DNA of 6,488 nucleotides from Actinomycetes bacterium (GTDB taxonomy: Bacteria; Actinomycetota; Actinomycetes; Mycobacteriales; Micromonosporaceae), in NCBI GenBank assembly GCA_023437285.1, contig JAEZGP010000552.1, positions 1 through 6,488 on the forward strand. Direction: 5' to 3'. The notes under the pieces were generated by a model. It was not told the origin of the DNA. It searched no databases and saw nothing but the letters and a program-made list of their open reading frames with translations. Position numbers and translations under genes: made by a program. Below, in pieces: positions 5,455 to 6,488 of this stretch; within the stretch, counting starts at the first letter, position 1, and each line of letters opens with the position of its first letter.

Positions 5455-5979
5455 GTGCGGGTGCTCGGCGTCGATCCGGGTCTGACCAGATGCGGCGTGG
5501 GCGTCGTGGAGGGCGAGCCCGGCCGGGTCTGCCGGCTCGTGTCCGTCGAGGTGGTGCGCACCGAGCCCGACGAGGACCTGGCCCTGCGCCTGCTCGCCCT
5601 CGACGAGCGGCTGAGCGCCCTGATCGCCGAGCACCGGCCGCACAGCGTGGCCGTCGAGCGGGTCTTCGCCCAGCACAACGTGCGCACCGTCATGGGCACC
5701 GCCCAGGCCGGCGCGGTGGCCATCCTCGCCGCCGCCCGCGCCGGGCTGCCGGTGCAGACCTACACTCCCAGCGAGGTGAAGGCCGCCGTGACCGGTTCGG
5801 GGCAGGCCGACAAGGCGCAGGTGACCACGATGGTGACCCGGCTGCTGCGGCTGCCCGCGCCACCGCGACCGGCCGACGCGGCCGACGCGCTGGCGCTGGC
5901 GATCTGCCACGTGTGGCGCGGCGGCACCCAGGCGAAGATCAGGGCGGCGAGGCTGCGGACCGTGGGAGGTTCTCGATGA
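5455..5979 (+). CDS. ruvC: Holliday junction resolvase RuvC
   Basis: A 174-residue endonuclease (family usually 160-190) that cuts Holliday junctions symmetrically during recombinational repair, acting with the RuvAB branch-migration complex. The RNase H-like fold begins [20 protein letters not shown] (1-20). The four acidic catalytic residues are all present: Asp7, Glu68 ([11 protein letters not shown], 66-75), Asp141 and Asp144 ([12 protein letters not shown], 139-150). [19 protein letters not shown] (103-121) is the usual central block. The GTG at 5455 gives the normal N-terminus and follows GGGAGG. A LexA box lies 26 bp upstream. The stop overlaps the ruvA start by 4 bp (ATGA), so the two are translationally coupled. 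No yebC-like gene precedes it in this window, although that neighbour is frequent in actinobacteria; a divergent cupin occupies the spot. Confidence 0.97.
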   Translation: MRVLGVDPGLTRCGVGVVEGEPGRVCRLVSVEVVRTEPDEDLALRLLALDERLSALIAEHRPHSVAVERVFAQHNVRTVMGTAQAGAVAILAAARAGLPVQTYTPSEVKAAVTGSGQADKAQVTTMVTRLLRLPAPPRPADAADALALAICHVWRGGTQAKIRAARLRTVGGSR

Positions 5980-6488
5980 TCGCGAGCGTACGGGGCCGGG
6001 TGACGTCCCTCGCACCGGATGGCGCCGTGATCGAGGTCGGCGGCGTGGGTCTCGCCGTCGCCTGTACGCCCGCGACCCTGGCCGCGTTACGCCTCGGCGA
6101 GGACGCCCGCCTGGCCACCAGCCTGGTCGTGCGGGAGGACTCGCTGACCCTGTACGGCTTTGCCGACGACGACGCCAAGCAGCTGTTCGAGCTGCTGCAG
6201 ACCGCCAGCGGCGTGGGTCCCCGGCTCGCGCAGGCGGTGCTGGCCGTGCACGCCCCCGACGTCGTACGCCGGGCGATCGTCGCCGGCGACGTCACCACGT
6301 TGACCCGGGTCCCCGGCATCGGCAAGAAGGGCGCCGAGCGCCTGATCCTGGAGTTGCGCGACCGCGTCGGCCCCGTCGGCGCGGCCGACGCCGCCAACCC
6401 CGGCGTGGTCGCCGGCGTCGCGTGGAGCGACCAGGTCCGCCAGGCCCTCGTCGGGCTCGGCTGGACCGCCGGGCAGGCCGACCAGGCC
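5976..6488 (+). CDS. ruvA: Holliday junction branch-migration protein RuvA (3' end outside window)
   Basis: The first 171 codons are present; RuvA is usually about 190-205 residues, so roughly 20-35 are missing. RuvA tetramers bind the four-way junction and load the RuvB motor. The N-terminal OB-fold starts [20 protein letters not shown] (1-20) and ends near [18 protein letters not shown] (57-74). Two helix-hairpin-helix motifs follow, [15 protein letters not shown] (76-90) and [17 protein letters not shown] (111-127). A linker (about 131-147) leads to the RuvB-binding domain III, starting near [14 protein letters not shown] (150-163). The ATG at 5976 has GGGAGG at 5964-5969 six bases upstream. 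Codon 38 (6087-6089) is TTA, a leucine codon very rare in this GC-rich DNA and the only one I noticed in the genes here. ruvB is expected just downstream. Confidence 0.96.
   Translation, partial: MIASVRGRVTSLAPDGAVIEVGGVGLAVACTPATLAALRLGEDARLATSLVVREDSLTLYGFADDDAKQLFELLQTASGVGPRLAQAVLAVHAPDVVRRAIVAGDVTTLTRVPGIGKKGAERLILELRDRVGPVGAADAANPGVVAGVAWSDQVRQALVGLGWTAGQADQA

Noticed and set aside
1..6488. Mobile elements, CRISPR arrays, tRNA or rRNA genes, defence or other novel systems
   Set aside because: I saw no transposase or integrase motifs, terminal repeats, regularly spaced repeats or tRNA-like cloverleaf sequence. Nearly all bases are covered by seven genes of known families and their short regulatory spacers.

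Overview
The window is chromosomal DNA of a very GC-rich bacterium, almost certainly an actinomycete. The signs are strong G/C third-position bias in every gene, GTG starts, ATGA-type gene overlaps, a Gram-positive/actinobacterial LexA box, and the ruvC-ruvA order. The protein style would fit Micromonosporaceae or a relative, but the sequence alone does not prove the family.

Layout. (1) 1-2674, plus strand: the end of a ureide/purine-nitrogen catabolic operon. It holds the C-terminal end of an M20-family amidohydrolase (allantoate amidohydrolase type), a complete malate synthase A, and a complete PuuE-type allantoinase, joined by two 4-bp ATGA overlaps. The likely logic is that allantoin is opened by PuuE and allantoate is processed by the M20 enzyme. 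The glyoxylate finally released is then condensed with acetyl-CoA by malate synthase to give malate. (2) 2675-2778: a 104-bp regulatory spacer with two AAACG/CGTTT palindromes, which look like TetR-family operators, and a CRP-like dyad overlapping the puuE stop. (3) 2779-5015, plus strand: a two-gene efflux module, a 14-TM DHA2-type MFS exporter followed 14 nt later by a TetR/AcrR-family repressor that probably controls both genes through the palindromes. (4) 5012-5353, minus strand: a small single-domain cupin, convergent with the repressor gene and overlapping its stop by 4 bp. (5) 5354-5454: a short divergent promoter region with a near-perfect LexA (SOS) box. (6) 5455-6488, plus strand: ruvC (complete) and ruvA (cut by the window end), the Holliday-junction processing genes, overlapping by 4 bp.

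The window is a junction between accessory metabolic/efflux genes and a conserved DNA-repair operon. I saw no mobile element, CRISPR array, tRNA or rRNA, and no gene-free stretch above about 105 bp. I found no support for an undescribed system. The most interesting points are regulatory: the paired operators of the efflux module, the SOS box of ruvC, the CRP-like site, and a possibly leaderless cupin gene.
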